Source: Mesorhizobium_L sp035547755 (GTDB lineage: Bacteria > Pseudomonadota > Alphaproteobacteria > Rhizobiales > Rhizobiaceae). Taken from it: a DNA stretch of 64,000 nucleotides. A model generated the notes under the pieces. It was not told where the DNA came from, did no database searches, and was given only the letters and a program-made list of their open reading frames with translations. The DNA lies in NCBI GenBank assembly GCA_035547755.1, contig DASZUG010000028.1, positions 22,852 through 86,851 of the forward strand, in the 5' to 3' direction. Position 1 is the first letter of the stretch; the number at the start of each line of letters is the position of its first letter. Of this stretch, positions 1 through 9,055 are shown piece by piece. The translations under genes and the position numbers were made by a program.

Positions 1-663
1 GCCCATGACTTAAAAACACCACTCACGAGGCTGCGCAATCGCGCCGAGGCGGCTCTCTCCGGCGTCCGTGACGCTGGCCAATATCGCGAGGCGCTCGAGG
101 GCACCATCGCCGAATCGGATCAACTGATCCGCACCTTCAATGCCATCCTGATGATTTCCCGCCTTGAAGCGGGCTATTCCGCCGAACACATGACGGATGT
201 GGACTTGAACGCCATTGTCAGCGATGTCGTTGAGCTTTACGAGCCTGTGGCGGAGGAGGAGGGCGTTCGGTTGCAATCATCGCTCGACGGCGAACATCAT
301 ATCCAGGGCAATAGGGAACTGATCGGCCAGGCCCTGTCCAATATCGTCGACAATGCCATAAAATATTCCGCCCGGTCCTGCGAGCTTCCACTCGCGACGG
401 TGTCGCTCTCCGGCAGTGGAGGATGGATCCACCTCGTCGTTGACGACAATGGACCCGGCATTCCGGCAGGCGACCGCGAAAGGGCCACCGAGCGCTTCGT
501 CAGGCTGGAGAAAAGCCGGTCGCAGCCCGGATCGGGGCTTGGGCTAAGCCTCGCGAAGGCGGTGATGAAACTCCATGGCGGAAGGCTGGAACTGTCAGGT
601 CGCGAACCCGGATTGTCCGTCGCCATGATTTTTCCACCCGAGCAGGGCGGGAAGAAACCATGA
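1..663 (+). CDS. Sensor histidine kinase, C-terminal part (5' end outside window)
   Basis: The window opens inside this gene and 220 codons remain. It is the catalytic half of a two-component sensor kinase, which autophosphorylates on histidine and passes the phosphate to a response regulator not in view. The first visible residues AHDLKTPLTRLRNR form the H-box, with the phospho-accepting His as visible residue 2. The N-box NIVDNAIKYS (about 113-122), G1 box DDNGPGIP (about 147) and G2 box GSGLGLS (about 178) of the HATPase domain follow, so the kinase end is intact. The stop codon overlaps the glnE start as ATGA, which suggests translational coupling. Sensor and membrane segments, and probably the partner regulator, lie upstream. 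The signal sensed cannot be told. Confidence 0.93.
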   Translation, partial: AHDLKTPLTRLRNRAEAALSGVRDAGQYREALEGTIAESDQLIRTFNAILMISRLEAGYSAEHMTDVDLNAIVSDVVELYEPVAEEEGVRLQSSLDGEHHIQGNRELIGQALSNIVDNAIKYSARSCELPLATVSLSGSGGWIHLVVDDNGPGIPAGDRERATERFVRLEKSRSQPGSGLGLSLAKAVMKLHGGRLELSGREPGLSVAMIFPPEQGGKKP

Positions 664-3626
664 ACCCGCGCGCCTCAGCCCCGGTGGACGGCGCCGACTG
701 GTTTGGGAAAGCGGCACGGAAGCTGCAGCCGCTGGACGAAGCGGCGGCAAGGGAGCAGGCGCTCGATCTCGCCGACAACGCGAAGGAAAAAGGCGCGCCG
801 CGTCTCGCCGCGCTTCTCCGGTCGAAATCTCCGCTTTCCCATTTTCTGGCCGCGGCGTTCGATCTCTCCTTCTTCCTGCGCGATTACGTCCGCAGGCAGC
901 CGGCTGCTCTTGAAAAGCTGTTCGACCAGCCGGCCGAGCAGCGGCTTGCGGCGATAAGCGAGGAAATCCGCGCCTTGCCCTTTGCCCAGGGCATGTCCGA
1001 ACAGGCGCTGATGGCCGGGTTGCGTGATTTGAAAGCCGAGGCGCATTTCCTGATCGCGCTTGCCGATCTGGCGGAGCAGAACGGCGCGCCGCAATCGACG
1101 CGAAGGTTGAGTGTCCTTGCCGAGGTTTGCGTCGGCGCGGCTGTCTCCTTCCTGCTTCTCGACGCAGACCGGCAGGGAAAGCTTGCCTTGCCGGATAGGG
1201 CCGATCCCGGCAAGGATTCCGGCTGGATCGTGCTCGCCATGGGCAAGCTCGGCGCTGGCGAACTCAACTTCTCATCCGATATCGACCTCATCATTTTTTT
1301 CGATCCACGATCTCCGGCAATCGTTGATCCGTCGGAAGCTTCGGACCTTTTCGTTCGGCTCACACGGCGGCTGGTGCGCATTCTGCAGGATCGCACCGGG
1401 AACGGTTATGTCTTCCGCACCGATTTGCGCCTGAGGCCCGATCCGGGCTCGACTCCACTCGCTATACCCGTCGAGGCGGCGTTTCATTATTACGAAGGCC
1501 GGGGCCAGAATTGGGAACGCGCCGCCATGATCAAGGCGCGGCCGATTGCCGGCGACATCGCGGCGGGCGAGGCGTTCCTGAGAGAACTTCAACCCTATGT
1601 GTGGCGCAAATATCTGGACTACGCCGCGATCGCCGATGTCCATTCGATCAAGCGCCAGATTCATGCGCATCGGGGTCATGGCGAGATCGCGGTGGCGGGG
1701 CATAACGTCAAGCTCGGGCGCGGCGGTATCCGCGAGATCGAATTCTTCGTACAGACGCAGCAATTGATCGCAGGCGGACGCTTCCCCGAGCTTCGCGGCC
1801 GTGCGACCGTGCCGATGCTCGCCGAACTCGCTGCCCGCGGCTGGATCACCGAGGAAGCCCGCGACGCGCTGACCAGGCAATATTGGTTCCTGCGCGATGT
1901 CGAGCACGCGATCCAGATGGTCGCCGACGAACAGTCGCATACGCTGCCCGAGGATGATGAGGGGTTGGAGCGGATCGCCCATATGCTCGGTTTCGAGAGT
2001 CGGGATGCTTTTGCGCGGGCCTTCCGGGAGTCGCTCCTGCTCGTCGAGAAACATTACGCCGCGCTTTTCGAGACGGCGCCGCAACTTTCCGCCGGCATCG
2101 GCAATCTCGTGTTTACCGGCGATGTCGATGATCCCGATACGCTTCGGACCCTTTCGGGACTCGGTTTCGACCGGCCGAGCGACATGGCGCGGATCATCCG
2201 CACCTGGCATTTCGGGCGCTACCGCGCCACCCAGTCGGCCGAGGCGCGGGAACGCCTGACGGAACTGACGCCGGCTCTTCTGCAGGCTTTCGGTGAGACG
2301 AAGCGAGCGGACGAGGCTCTGATCCGGTTCGATGCGTTCCTGTCGGGGCTGCCAGCGGGCATCCAGCTCTTTTCGCTCCTGCAGTCGAACCCGGCGCTGC
2401 TCGTCCTGCTGGCGCGGATCATGGGGGCCGCGCCGCGCCTTGCTGAAATCATTACGCATCGTCCGCACGTCTTCGACGGACTACTCGATCCCGGCCTGAT
2501 GAGCGAACTGCCAAGCCGCGCCTATCTCGCGGAAAGGCTCCGCACCTTCCTCGAAGGCACGCGCCTTCATGAAGAGACGCTCGACCGCCTAAGGACCTTC
2601 GCCAACGAACAGAAATTCCTGATCGGCGTCAGGCTGCTGACGGGCGCCATCGACGCTACGCGGGCCGGCCGCGCCTTTTCCGATCTCGCCGACCTGACGA
2701 TCGACGCCACCCTGCAAGCGGTCCAAGCGCAATTCGCTGCGCGCCATGGCGTCGTCAAGGGTGGCGCCGTCGCCATTCTCGGCATGGGCAAACTCGGCAG
2801 CCGCGAACTGACGGCCGGATCGGATGTGGACCTGATCCTGCTCTACGATCATGACGAGCACGCCGAGGATTCGGATGGCGAGAAGCCGCTTCCGCCATCA
2901 GTTTATTTCACAAGGCTGACCCAGCGTCTCATCGCGGCGGTTTCCGCCCCGACGGCGGAAGGCGTCCTCTACGAACTCGATCTGCGCTTGCGCCCATCAG
3001 GCAATAAAGGGCCGGTCGCGACCCATCTATCATCGTTCCGAAAATATCAGCGCGAACAGGCCTGGACATGGGAGCATATGGCGTTGACGCGCGCCCGTAC
3101 CATTGCCGGTGACGAAGCGTTTCGCGTCCATGTCGAAGAAGAGGTCGCTGAGGTTCTCTCCCGGCCACACGATCCCGCCAAGGTCAGGCGCGATGCCATG
3201 GAAATGCGCTCTCTCATCGAGGAGGAAAAACCGCCGCGCGATGCGTGGGACATCAAGCTCGTACGCGGCGGCTTGATCGATCTCGAATTCATCGCGCAGG
3301 CGGCGGTGCTGACCGGCAATGTCGATGGCCCCGAACGGTCGACGGAAACCGCCACGATCCTCTCCCGCTTGAAGCCGGATTTCGCGCCTCCTTCTATCCG
3401 CGAGGAATTGTCGCGCGCCAGGAGCCTCTACGAGGCGCTGACGCAGGTGATCAGGCTTTGCCTGAAGGGGCCGCTTGACCCAAAGGACATCCCGCCGGGT
3501 CTGCTCGAAATCCTCCTTCGCGCCACGGACCTGCCGGACATTCTCGTGCTGGAGGCGGAACTGAAGGACACGGCGCGAGCCATTGCACAGGATTTCGACC
3601 GCCTGCTTGGGACGAAAGGGAAGTAG
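660..3626 (+). CDS. glnE: Bifunctional glutamine synthetase adenylyltransferase / adenylyl-removing enzyme
   Basis: Cytoplasmic enzyme that inactivates glutamine synthetase by adding AMP to a tyrosine when nitrogen is plentiful and removes it when nitrogen is scarce, under PII control. At 988 residues it is full length for the family. Two nucleotidyltransferase cores are visible: the N-terminal adenylyl-removing half with GKLGAGELNFSSDIDL ending near residue 210, and the C-terminal adenylyltransferase half with GKLGSRELTAGSDVDL ending near residue 725. The metal-binding DxD pair is intact in both (DID, DVD). The ATG start overlaps the stop of the upstream kinase gene. Downstream it faces the convergent pleC-like gene across a palindromic repeat. 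Nothing is unusual. Confidence 0.97.
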   Translation: MNPRASAPVDGADWFGKAARKLQPLDEAAAREQALDLADNAKEKGAPRLAALLRSKSPLSHFLAAAFDLSFFLRDYVRRQPAALEKLFDQPAEQRLAAISEEIRALPFAQGMSEQALMAGLRDLKAEAHFLIALADLAEQNGAPQSTRRLSVLAEVCVGAAVSFLLLDADRQGKLALPDRADPGKDSGWIVLAMGKLGAGELNFSSDIDLIIFFDPRSPAIVDPSEASDLFVRLTRRLVRILQDRTGNGYVFRTDLRLRPDPGSTPLAIPVEAAFHYYEGRGQNWERAAMIKARPIAGDIAAGEAFLRELQPYVWRKYLDYAAIADVHSIKRQIHAHRGHGEIAVAGHNVKLGRGGIREIEFFVQTQQLIAGGRFPELRGRATVPMLAELAARGWITEEARDALTRQYWFLRDVEHAIQMVADEQSHTLPEDDEGLERIAHMLGFESRDAFARAFRESLLLVEKHYAALFETAPQLSAGIGNLVFTGDVDDPDTLRTLSGLGFDRPSDMARIIRTWHFGRYRATQSAEARERLTELTPALLQAFGETKRADEALIRFDAFLSGLPAGIQLFSLLQSNPALLVLLARIMGAAPRLAEIITHRPHVFDGLLDPGLMSELPSRAYLAERLRTFLEGTRLHEETLDRLRTFANEQKFLIGVRLLTGAIDATRAGRAFSDLADLTIDATLQAVQAQFAARHGVVKGGAVAILGMGKLGSRELTAGSDVDLILLYDHDEHAEDSDGEKPLPPSVYFTRLTQRLIAAVSAPTAEGVLYELDLRLRPSGNKGPVATHLSSFRKYQREQAWTWEHMALTRARTIAGDEAFRVHVEEEVAEVLSRPHDPAKVRRDAMEMRSLIEEEKPPRDAWDIKLVRGGLIDLEFIAQAAVLTGNVDGPERSTETATILSRLKPDFAPPSIREELSRARSLYEALTQVIRLCLKGPLDPKDIPPGLLEILLRATDLPDILVLEAELKDTARAIAQDFDRLLGTKGK

Positions 3627-3670
3627 AAGAGCAGAAAGCCCTGCTCAATCTGTTTGCTGCTGCCTCTTTG

Positions 3671-3765
3671 GTCCTTCGAGGCCCGCTTCGCGGGCGCCTC
3701 AGGATGAGGGAGTTTGGCGCCAACGGTCCTCATCCTGAGGTGCGAGTGGAGCGAGCCTCGAAGGA
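3671..3765. repeat. Palindromic intergenic repeat (GTCCTTCGAGGC family)
   Basis: The termini GTCCTTCGAGGC and GCCTCGAAGGAC are exact inverted repeats. Inside them GCCTCAGGATGAGG pairs with CCTCATCCTGAGG, so the unit can fold into a long hairpin. It lies between two convergent genes. A longer relative with the same ends and the same inner CTCATCCTGAGG block lies at 28032-28197. Confidence 0.85.
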
Positions 3766-3789
3766 CGCACGGCAATAGTGAAGTCAGCT

Positions 3790-6099
3790 TTACGCCGCCT
3801 TGCGGAACTTCCGGCTGTCGGGGATGCGAACCGAGACGATCGTTCCATGCCCCTCCCGCGAGCGTATCTTGAGTGCGCCGCCGTGAAGCTCGGCGAGAGA
3901 GCGTGAGATCGCCAGGCCGAGACCCGACCCGTTATGCGTCTTCGTGAATTGGTTCTGCACCTGTTCGAACGGCCGGCCGAGCTTTTTCAGCGCATCACGC
4001 GGAATGCCGCAGCCATTGTCCTCGATCGTCACCAGAACCGCGCCTGCGGCTTTGCGCGCCCTGACAAGGATGTGTCCGCCTTCGCCGGTGAATTTCACCG
4101 CGTTCGAAAGCAGGTTGATAACGATCTGCTTGACCGCTCGCCGGTCGGCATGGAGCTTCATCGCGTCGGAAATGCGCGTTTCGACCGTAATGGCCTTTCC
4201 CGCAGCCTGCAGCGCGACGACGCGGACGGTTTCCGAAATGAGCGGGCCGAGATCGATATCCTCGCGATCGATGGAGAACTGTCCGGCCTCGATCTTCGAC
4301 ATGTCGAGGATGTCGTTGATGACGCCGAGCAGATAGGAGCCGGCGCTATGAATGTCGTGGACGTACTCCTCGTACCGCTCCGAGCCGAGGGGGCCGAAGA
4401 GGCTCGATTGCATCAATTCGGAGAAGCCGATGATGGCGTTGAGCGGCGTTCTCAACTCGTGTGACATATTGGCGAGAAATTCGGACTTCGCCTTGTTCGC
4501 TGCTTCGGCGCGTTCGGTTTCCCTGAGATAGCGGCGGTTGAGTTCCGCGAGTTCCTGAGCGCGTTCGGCTTCCGCCTTGCGGGCGACGGAAAGGTCGTGA
4601 ATCGTCGCCAATTGCCGGCGCTCGCTGTCCACAAGCTTCTCCTGATGCTGCTTCAGAAGCGTTATGTCGGTGCCGACCGAGACTACCCCTCCGTCGCGCG
4701 TCGTCAGCTCGTTGACCTGCAGCCAGCGGCCGTCCGCCAACTGCCTTTCGAATGTCGCGGCGCCGTTTCCGCCGCCGGCATTGGCGAGACGCCGTTCGAA
4801 GACGAAATGGTTCATACGCTTTTCCACGTCCTCCCGGCGTGCTCCAGCCTTGAGGTCGCGGGTGGGAAGGCCTGTATCCTGCGCATATTTGCTGTTGCAC
4901 ATCACCAGCCTGTTTGCCGAATCCCACAGAACGAAGGATTCAGGGATGCTTTCGATCGCGGTGCGAAGGCGTTGGTCGGCGACTTCCGAGCGCTGGACGA
5001 GCCTGTGCTGTTCCGTCACATCGATGGCGATGCCGATGAGATGGAGTTCAGGCGCATCGGGATCGACGACTTGGGCGCGAGCGCGCATCCACACCCATTG
5101 CCCGTCCGCGTGGCGCATGCGGAACACCTGGTCGATATGGTCGCTCTCGCGGGCGGCGATGCGGTTGGCGATCTGGAAGAGATCGACATCTTCCGGATGA
5201 ATGATTTCCGCGACATCACCGAAGGAAAGCAACTGCTCGCAAGCCTTGTAGCCGAGCATGTCGTACATGGACCGCGACCAGAACATGCGGCCGCGGGCCA
5301 TGTCCCAGTCCCAAAGGCCGCAGCGGCCGCGCGCCAGCGCCAGGTCGATGCGCTGCTGCGCCTCGAGATAGAGATCGTCGGCGGCCTCCGCGCGGCTGAT
5401 CTGTGCGAAATAGGCGTAGAGGACGAGAAGTAGGATACCGGCCGTGAAGGCGAACAGGCTGACGTTGAGCGCGACATTGCTGCGCCATTCGGCGAAAACA
5501 GCATCGGCCGGCACCATGGCGGCTGCCGCTTGCTTACGGTCCGCCGATAGTTCGATTGCGGCATACCAGACGTCATCGCCGACGGTGACTTTCATGACGC
5601 CGGCGCGCTCGCCGAACATGAAGAGTGGTTGCCCACCCCTCACCATGCCCTGCAGCGACCGGCCGATCCATGCGCTGCCAGTGCCCGTGGCCGCTTCGAT
5701 CCGAAAATTCTTATCAGTGACGGCGAGCATGTAATCGGGGCTGAAGCCGCCACGGGTCGCCGTGCCGTCAACCAGTGAATGCAGGTCCGTCTTCCACCCT
5801 GGCAGTGACTGGCCAAGCTCGCTCGCCGCCAGCGCCAATGTGGTCTTCGCGTTGCGCTCTATGCCGTCATGCCAGGTGCTGAGTGAAAGCAGCCTCGCGG
5901 CGGCGACGATGGCGAGGAAGATGACCGTAAGGATCGGGATCGCGCGACGCAAATATGGTTCGGCCGTCAGCAGGCGGCGATAGGTGGGGGCGGCAATCAG
6001 GCGAGCGGTTCCCGCCAAGCCGAGCCCGGCGTTCCGCCTTGCCGGTCGGCGCGCAAAAACATGCCCTCCGGGCGCGTGCCACGCGTCCGCCTTCGCCAT
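3790..6099 (-). CDS. pleC: PAS-domain sensor histidine kinase/phosphatase, PleC-like
   Basis: Membrane kinase/phosphatase of the DivK cell-cycle circuit, if the PleC assignment holds. About 769 residues. Two membrane segments (about 53-71 and 210-232) flank a periplasmic domain; two PAS-type regions follow (about 245-365 and 370-490), then a coiled linker, a HisKA domain with ANMSHELRTPLNAIIGF (His about 547) and an HATPase domain with NLLSNAVKF, DNGCGIP and GSGLGLA. The ATG at 6099 is preferred over the upstream ATG at 6165 because GGGGACC precedes it at good spacing, whereas 6165 has no ribosome site. From memory, glnE-pleC-pepN order is conserved in Sinorhizobium. Domain content alone would also fit other PAS kinases. 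Confidence 0.75.
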   Translation of the reverse strand: MAKADAWHAPGGHVFARRPARRNAGLGLAGTARLIAAPTYRRLLTAEPYLRRAIPILTVIFLAIVAAARLLSLSTWHDGIERNAKTTLALAASELGQSLPGWKTDLHSLVDGTATRGGFSPDYMLAVTDKNFRIEAATGTGSAWIGRSLQGMVRGGQPLFMFGERAGVMKVTVGDDVWYAAIELSADRKQAAAAMVPADAVFAEWRSNVALNVSLFAFTAGILLLVLYAYFAQISRAEAADDLYLEAQQRIDLALARGRCGLWDWDMARGRMFWSRSMYDMLGYKACEQLLSFGDVAEIIHPEDVDLFQIANRIAARESDHIDQVFRMRHADGQWVWMRARAQVVDPDAPELHLIGIAIDVTEQHRLVQRSEVADQRLRTAIESIPESFVLWDSANRLVMCNSKYAQDTGLPTRDLKAGARREDVEKRMNHFVFERRLANAGGGNGAATFERQLADGRWLQVNELTTRDGGVVSVGTDITLLKQHQEKLVDSERRQLATIHDLSVARKAEAERAQELAELNRRYLRETERAEAANKAKSEFLANMSHELRTPLNAIIGFSELMQSSLFGPLGSERYEEYVHDIHSAGSYLLGVINDILDMSKIEAGQFSIDREDIDLGPLISETVRVVALQAAGKAITVETRISDAMKLHADRRAVKQIVINLLSNAVKFTGEGGHILVRARKAAGAVLVTIEDNGCGIPRDALKKLGRPFEQVQNQFTKTHNGSGLGLAISRSLAELHGGALKIRSREGHGTIVSVRIPDSRKFRKAA

Positions 6100-6241
6100 C
6101 AAATGGTCCCCGTCGTTAAAACTGCCTGAAAAAGATACCGCTACGCCGCACGCCGAATCATCCATAAAGAATCAAAGGTGATTCGCCTTGTCCAGTCCCT
6201 TTCGGCGTCAAGGTATCAATTTCGTCATATACCCTGCGAAG

Positions 6242-8884
6242 CTACGCCAGCGTTCGTTCGACGATGTCGCGAAGGTCGATTGAAAGCTTCTTTTCCGCCT
6301 GGATCGCGACGAGCGCCGCGCGCGCAAGTTTCTGCCGCTCGGGTTCCAGCGAGCGCCAGGAGCGCAAGGCGGTCGCAAGCCGGGCCGCGAGCTGGGGATT
6401 GCGGGCGTCAATGTCGAGCACGAGACCGGCGAAGAATTCATAACCCGCTCCGTCCTTGCGGTTGAAGCCGGTCTGGTTCGCCGCCGAAAAAGTTCCGATA
6501 AGCGCCCGGACACGGTTCGGATTGGCGATGGAGAAGCCAGAATGTCCCATCAGCGCCTTCACCCGCTCGACCGATTCGGCGCCCGGCACGGTTGCCTGGA
6601 TCTGATACCATTTGTCCATGACGAGCGGGTCCGAGCCGTGGCGCTTTTCGAAAGCTGAAAGCGCCTCCGCAGCCTCCGGCTTTTCCCAGTGCCGGTGCGT
6701 CAGCACTGTCAGCGCGGCGGCCCTGTCGGTCATGTTGGTCGCGGCCTTGAATTGGCGTGCGGCAATCGCCGCGTCGTCGGCGGCGGACAGATAGTCGAGA
6801 AGAACATTGCGCAAGCCCCGACGCCCGGCGCTTGCGGCATCGGGTTTGAAAGCATTGCCCTCCACCAATTTCTCGTAAATATTCAGGAAGATCGCCGCGT
6901 TTTCCTCGGCGATTGCTGCGACAAGCGCCTCGCGCGCCTCAAAGATCGCGTCCGGATCGATATTGCTGCCCATTTCGCGCGCGATATCGCCCTCGGCCGG
7001 CAAGGTCAGCGCTAGCGCCCTGAAAGCTGGTTCGAGCGCATCGTCCTGCGCGATCGCGCCGGCGACAGCGATCAGTTCCGGATCGAAGATCGGCGGTTTG
7101 TTGCCGCGCCGGCGAAGGGCCGTGGCCTTGAGCGTATCGGTGAAGAGCCCATTGAGCGCCTGCCAGCGCGAATAGAGGTCGGTGTCGTGTCGCGCCAGGA
7201 AAAGCCGGTCCGACAATTTCCGTTCGATCGACAGAGTGATCGGCGCGGAAAAGCCGCGATTGAGCGAAACGACCGGGCGCGCACCCACGCCTGCGAAGGT
7301 CACGGTATGCTGCCGCTTGCGCACCTCGATCAGGCCGTTTTTCACCGCCGCGCCCTCGACTCCACTGTAAACGACGTCCTTGCCATCCGGTCCGACAAGA
7401 CCGAAGGCCAGCGGAATGTGCATTAGCCGCTTCCGGCTTTCGGACGGAGTAGGAGAGACCGACTGCTCGATTTCAAGCGTCAGCACGCCTGCCTTCTGGT
7501 CGTAGCGCGATTTGACCGCAAGGTTCGGCGTTCCCGCCTGGTTGTACCAGAGCGAAAATTGCGACAGGTCGCGCCCGGAAACATCCTCGAAGACCTTCAG
7601 GAAATCCTCGATCGTCGCGGCCTGTCCGTCATGACGTTCGAAATAGAGATCCATGCCGCGGCGGAAAGTTTCCGCTCCGAGCAGGGTCCGGATCATCCTG
7701 ACGACCTCGGACCCTTTCTCGTAAACGGTCGACGTATAGAAATTGTTGATCTCCCGGTAGCGCCGTGGCCTCACCGGATGTGCGAGCGGCCCCTGGTCTT
7801 CCGGGAACTGGTGCGCCTTTAGCGTCCGTACTTCGGCGATCCGCTTCACGGACCGCGACCGCTGGTCGGCGGAGAATTCATGGTCGCGGAAAACCGTCAG
7901 TCCTTCCTTGAGGCAGAGCTGGAACCAGTCGCGGCAAGTGATTCTGTTGCCTGTCCAATTGTGGAAATATTCATGCGCGATAACGGCTTCGATGCCGGCA
8001 TAGTCGGTGTCGGTGGCCGTTTCCTCGTCGGCAAGGACATATTTGTCGTTGAAGACGTTGAGCCCCTTGTTCTCCATCGCGCCCATGTTGAAATCCGAGA
8101 CCGCGACGATGTTGAAAACGTCGAGATCATATTCCCGTCCGAACACCTCCTCGTCCCAGCGCATGGCGCGCTTCAGTGCGTCCATCGCGTAAGCCGCACG
8201 CTTTTCCTTGCCGTGCTCGACGAAGATGCCGAGCTTGACCTTGCGGCCCGACATCGTGACGAATTCGTCGGTGGTCGAGCCGAGGTCGCCGGCGACGAGT
8301 GCGAAGAGATAGGACGGCTTGGGGAACGGATCGTGCCATTCGGCGAAATGCCAGCCTGCAGCGAGATCGCCGGAAGCGCCGGGATTGCCATTGGAGAGAA
8401 GCAATGGAGCTTCCGTTTTCGACGCCTCGATCCGGACGTGGTAGAAGGAAAGGATGTCGGGCCGGTCGAGGAAATAGGTGATGCGGCGGAAACCCTCCGC
8501 CTCGCATTGCGTGCAATAGACGCCGTTCGAGCGGTAAAGCCCCATCAGCGCCGTATTGGTGGAAGGCGACACGCGCGTGTCGATCGTCAGGCGGAAGCGC
8601 TCTTTTGCCGGCGGCTTGGAAAGCGTCAGCCTGTCTGGCGTGACCTCGATCGCCTCCCGGCTGACCGGCGCGCCATCGAGCGCGAGGCTGACGAACTCCA
8701 GCCCGTCGCCATCGAGAACGAGAGGCGTGCCGGCGGCCACGCCGGCCTGTCGCTCGATGGTCAGCTCCGCCTTGACTGTCGTGGCGTCCGGGAACAGGCA
8801 GAAGGTCAGCTTCGTCTCCGGAATGAGATAGTCGCTGGGGCGGTAGTCCTCGAGGCGAAACACCTGTCCCGTGTCAGAACGCAT
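6242..8884 (-). CDS. pepN: Aminopeptidase N (M1 family zinc metallopeptidase)
   Basis: Cytoplasmic zinc aminopeptidase that trims N-terminal residues from peptides during protein turnover. 880 residues, the normal length for bacterial PepN. The exopeptidase motif GAMEN lies at 268-272. The zinc site HEYFH is at 304-308 with the third ligand Glu327 in KEGLT, the spacing typical of the M1 family. The N-terminal beta domain and C-terminal helical domain (ending IDLRDIVERTLA) are both present. The ATG is preceded by GAAAGG. It is transcribed in the same direction as the kinase gene after it, 142 bp away from its stop to that start, and divergently from the CoxL-like gene. No truncation is seen. 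Confidence 0.97.
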   Translation of the reverse strand: MRSDTGQVFRLEDYRPSDYLIPETKLTFCLFPDATTVKAELTIERQAGVAAGTPLVLDGDGLEFVSLALDGAPVSREAIEVTPDRLTLSKPPAKERFRLTIDTRVSPSTNTALMGLYRSNGVYCTQCEAEGFRRITYFLDRPDILSFYHVRIEASKTEAPLLLSNGNPGASGDLAAGWHFAEWHDPFPKPSYLFALVAGDLGSTTDEFVTMSGRKVKLGIFVEHGKEKRAAYAMDALKRAMRWDEEVFGREYDLDVFNIVAVSDFNMGAMENKGLNVFNDKYVLADEETATDTDYAGIEAVIAHEYFHNWTGNRITCRDWFQLCLKEGLTVFRDHEFSADQRSRSVKRIAEVRTLKAHQFPEDQGPLAHPVRPRRYREINNFYTSTVYEKGSEVVRMIRTLLGAETFRRGMDLYFERHDGQAATIEDFLKVFEDVSGRDLSQFSLWYNQAGTPNLAVKSRYDQKAGVLTLEIEQSVSPTPSESRKRLMHIPLAFGLVGPDGKDVVYSGVEGAAVKNGLIEVRKRQHTVTFAGVGARPVVSLNRGFSAPITLSIERKLSDRLFLARHDTDLYSRWQALNGLFTDTLKATALRRRGNKPPIFDPELIAVAGAIAQDDALEPAFRALALTLPAEGDIAREMGSNIDPDAIFEAREALVAAIAEENAAIFLNIYEKLVEGNAFKPDAASAGRRGLRNVLLDYLSAADDAAIAARQFKAATNMTDRAAALTVLTHRHWEKPEAAEALSAFEKRHGSDPLVMDKWYQIQATVPGAESVERVKALMGHSGFSIANPNRVRALIGTFSAANQTGFNRKDGAGYEFFAGLVLDIDARNPQLAARLATALRSWRSLEPERQKLARAALVAIQAEKKLSIDLRDIVERTLA

Positions 8885-9055
8885 TACCGGCCTTTCAAGA
8901 TCGACGCCGTGGCGGAATTGCCGCCTGGCACAACAAAAACGAGAGGGTGCTCTTTACACCAGTCCCTCCCTCGACAAAACTGCCACCAAATCTATTTGAG
9001 CGCTTCGTTGCAGATTGCCGCCTCGGTGGCATGTCTCTCGCCAGGAAAAATTCCA

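Noticed and set aside
1272..2468. 398-codon open frame on the minus strand
   Set aside because: Antisense shadow of glnE.
7880..9055. Open frame that would add about 390 residues to the N terminus of the CoxL-like protein
   Set aside because: It is antisense to pepN, the translated part matches no family, and a good ribosome site and the family N terminus both occur at ATG 9056.
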